This document shows, one piece after another, positions 63,510 to 64,000 of a DNA stretch of 64,000 bases. The stretch's first letter is position 1, and every line of letters starts with the position of its first letter. The position numbers and the translations under genes were made by a program. Source of the stretch: Hyperoodon ampullatus (lineage: Eukaryota > Chordata > Mammalia > Artiodactyla > Ziphiidae); assembly GCA_949752795.1 (NCBI GenBank), contig CATKHW010000060.1, positions 372,001 to 436,000 of the forward strand, given 5' to 3'. Below the pieces are notes generated by a model that saw only the letters and a program-made list of their open reading frames with translations, had not been told where the DNA came from and did no database searches.

Positions 63510-64000
63510 TGTACGGGAATCCTAGAGAACGGACACACTGTGAATACGAAAGGTTTCTAAAACTCAACGAATAGTCCCTCTCCTGGTGCTCCGGTTTGAC
63601 TTTCCATCTGCTTTATTATCAACCTCCCAACTTGGAGAGACAGCCCCTTTAACCTCCTGGTTCGCACAGGTTGCCAATTTGGCAGAGGATGAAAGGGAAG
63701 AGGGAGAACCAATGAGAGAGTAGCTGTTAGGCATTTGGACGGGCACATATCACTGTAATTTCCCGGCAGGAAGAAGAATTAACCAAAGTCTCAGCCACCC
63801 ACCGGGAATCAGTATAGATCCTGAACCAAAATTTTGGACTTGCGGTCAGCTCACCAAAAACGAGTTGAAAAATGGAGCTCAGGGGCACAGCAATTCACAA
63901 ACTGGCCGAGTAATAAAGGACAACTATCGTCCAAAAATCTGTTGAGGGAAGGCAACGAGGCGGACTTGAAAGCGAGGCAGAATAGCAGGAAACAGATTTC
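63510..64000 (+). repeat. Satellite copy E18, cut by the window edge
   Basis: First 491 bp of the unit, with Ggg and Caac. The array continues beyond the window. Confidence 0.92.

Larger units (their letters stand above)
38944..64000 (+). repeat. 1.74-kb satellite array, right block (E4-E18)
   Basis: Fifteen head-to-tail copies, the last cut by the window edge, with a period of 1,740 then exactly 1,739 bp from E7 on. Offsets of useful variant sites from each copy start: about 292 (caccAgg or caccGgg), 411 (aaggaCaac or aaggaGaac), 576 (tatgcG or tatgcC), 596 (ttcAgg or ttcTgg), 814 (ttccGta or ttccCta), 870 (tacttggg or taccttggg), 893 (caataagacaga or caaaaagacaca). Type alpha takes G at 814 with caataagacaga. 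Type beta takes T at 596, C at 814 and caaaaagacaca. The types alternate over much of the block. Confidence 0.94.

Overview
The window is repetitive, non-coding DNA from a cetacean, most likely a toothed whale. Two observations support this. First, most of the window is a tandem repeat with a 1,739-1,740 bp unit, the length I recall for the common cetacean satellite of toothed whales; baleen whales have about 1,760 bp. Second, the SINE at 43,938 is a tRNA-derived CHR element of the whale/hippo/ruminant group, in a shortened form I associate with cetaceans. I found no intact protein-coding gene, no RNA gene and no CRISPR or bacterial feature. The many short reading frames are by-products of repeats.

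Layout: (1) 1-4,824, three copies of the 1.74-kb satellite, the third cut off. (2) 4,826-16,360, a second tandem array with a unit of about 2,730 bp, in four full copies and a diverged partial fifth. Each full unit holds a GC-rich module of unknown origin and two LINE-1 (L1) 3' ends. (3) 16,361-19,965, single-copy DNA with a 66-70 bp tandem repeat, a broken class I endogenous retrovirus (pol and a trace of env), a possible exon remnant on the minus strand and an L1 3' fragment. (4) 19,969-24,209, two full and one truncated strongly diverged satellite copies. (5) 24,210-34,852, a 10.6-kb minisatellite with a 24-25 bp unit. (6) 34,853-38,943, moderately diverged satellite copies. (7) 38,944-64,000, the satellite array proper, increasingly homogeneous, with an alternating two-type (3,478 bp) higher-order structure and one SINE insertion.

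How the parts relate: about two thirds of the 1.74-kb unit is a degraded L1 3' end, which fits a published proposal, as I recall it, that cetacean heterochromatic satellites are built on L1. The edge copy at 19,969 is visibly closer to L1 than the homogenised copies and looks like an early form of the satellite. The unit also carries a 74-bp perfect palindrome with no spacer. It is intact in five copies here and damaged in the partner type of the dimer. Satellite copies on both outer sides (1-4,824 and 38,944-40,683) belong to the same subfamily, so the 34 kb between them looks like an older or rearranged island inside one array.

Caveat: arrays of nearly identical copies are where assemblies collapse or misjoin, so copy number and order need long-read support.
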